From Sphingobacterium thalpophilum (GTDB lineage: Bacteria; Bacteroidota; Bacteroidia; Sphingobacteriales; Sphingobacteriaceae), in the NCBI GenBank assembly GCA_945878525.1, contig CAMCTU010000015.1, positions 1-32,975 on the forward strand: a stretch of 32,975 bases of DNA. The letters run 5' to 3'. Numbering within the stretch: position 1 is the stretch's first letter; each line of letters opens with the position of its first letter. A model generated the notes under the pieces. The model was given only the letters and a program-made list of their open reading frames with translations. It made no database searches and was not told the DNA's origin. The translations under genes and the position numbers were made by a program. Positions 32,834 to 32,975 of the stretch are shown piece by piece.

Positions 32834-32975
32834 GTAATTGTAAATATAATTCTGATGTCTTAATTGGCTTATGTCTTTACAATTCTACCCTAAACTGTTG
32901 TAGATAGCAGATGCTTGCAAAAATTGCTAATCTCCATTGTGGAGAATCAGCATACCGATTACTTCGCCACCTGTG

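Noticed and set aside
1-32975. CRISPR array, tRNA, rRNA or defence island
   Set aside because: No regularly spaced repeats, no cloverleaf with a TTCRA arm in the gaps, and no recognisable defence proteins; the AlbA_2 protein alone is not evidence of defence.

Overview
The window looks like chromosome of a Bacteroidota bacterium, most likely of the Sphingobacteriales (Pedobacter/Solitalea-like); the genus is an inference. Reasons: AT-rich DNA; a TonB-dependent receptor; families typical of the phylum (DUF4905, DUF4296, TIGR02757, DUF6580, an OmpP1/FadL porin behind a Tyr/Asn/Gly-rich lipoprotein); no clear Shine-Dalgarno sequences; several TTG starts; and promoter motifs of the phylum-specific type (TTTG, about 19 bases, TAnnTTTG). 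I recognise 35 protein genes, one decayed gene and one riboswitch. I see no rRNA, tRNA, CRISPR array, prophage or complete insertion sequence.

Layout. 1-2711: DUF4442 protein, AlbA_2-type regulator and MATE exporter on +, then a 63-aa protein on -. 2780-5045 (-): histone-deacetylase-like hydrolase, a TspO-like membrane protein and free-methionine-sulfoxide reductase. 5262-7026 (+): CrtA-like monooxygenase with a translationally coupled 85-aa protein, then DUF6580 membrane protein. 7161-12111 (-): Tat-exported nitrilase-family protein, zinc-less sirtuin, Dph6-like ATP pyrophosphatase and btuB, headed by a promoter and a cobalamin riboswitch. 12323-13423 (+): AI-2E-family transporter. 13456-17343 (-): TIGR02757 protein, cystathionine gamma-synthase/lyase, 89-aa protein and proS. 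17492-19965 (+): lipoprotein and FadL-like porin, closed by a strong terminator. 19961-20440 (-): Dps. 20553-22854 (+): DUF4905, LysM/DPBB protein and uridine kinase. 22851-27505 (-): CoA-transferase B and A subunits, a GSDH-type sugar dehydrogenase remnant, mutS2 and a DUF4296 lipoprotein. 27610-31209 (+): yggS, GNAT acetyltransferase, lysC and a methyltransferase, nearly gap-free. 31210-32975: AT-rich, gene-poor end with a divergent DCC-family/DUF2071 pair.

The best-defined regulatory unit is the vitamin B12 locus: a phylum-type promoter ends a few bases before a complete cobalamin riboswitch, which leads btuB. An intrinsic terminator follows btuB, and a Dph6-like gene and a sirtuin gene lie downstream on the same strand. 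The rest is mostly housekeeping: translation (proS), DNA maintenance (mutS2, dps), amino-acid metabolism (lysC, cystathionine enzyme), nucleotide salvage (udk), ketone-body/short-chain acyl-CoA use (scoAB) and oxidative-stress repair (msrC). I found no defence island or clearly new multi-gene system. The items most worth following up are the B12-locus neighbours, the CrtA/85-aa pair and the decaying sugar dehydrogenase.
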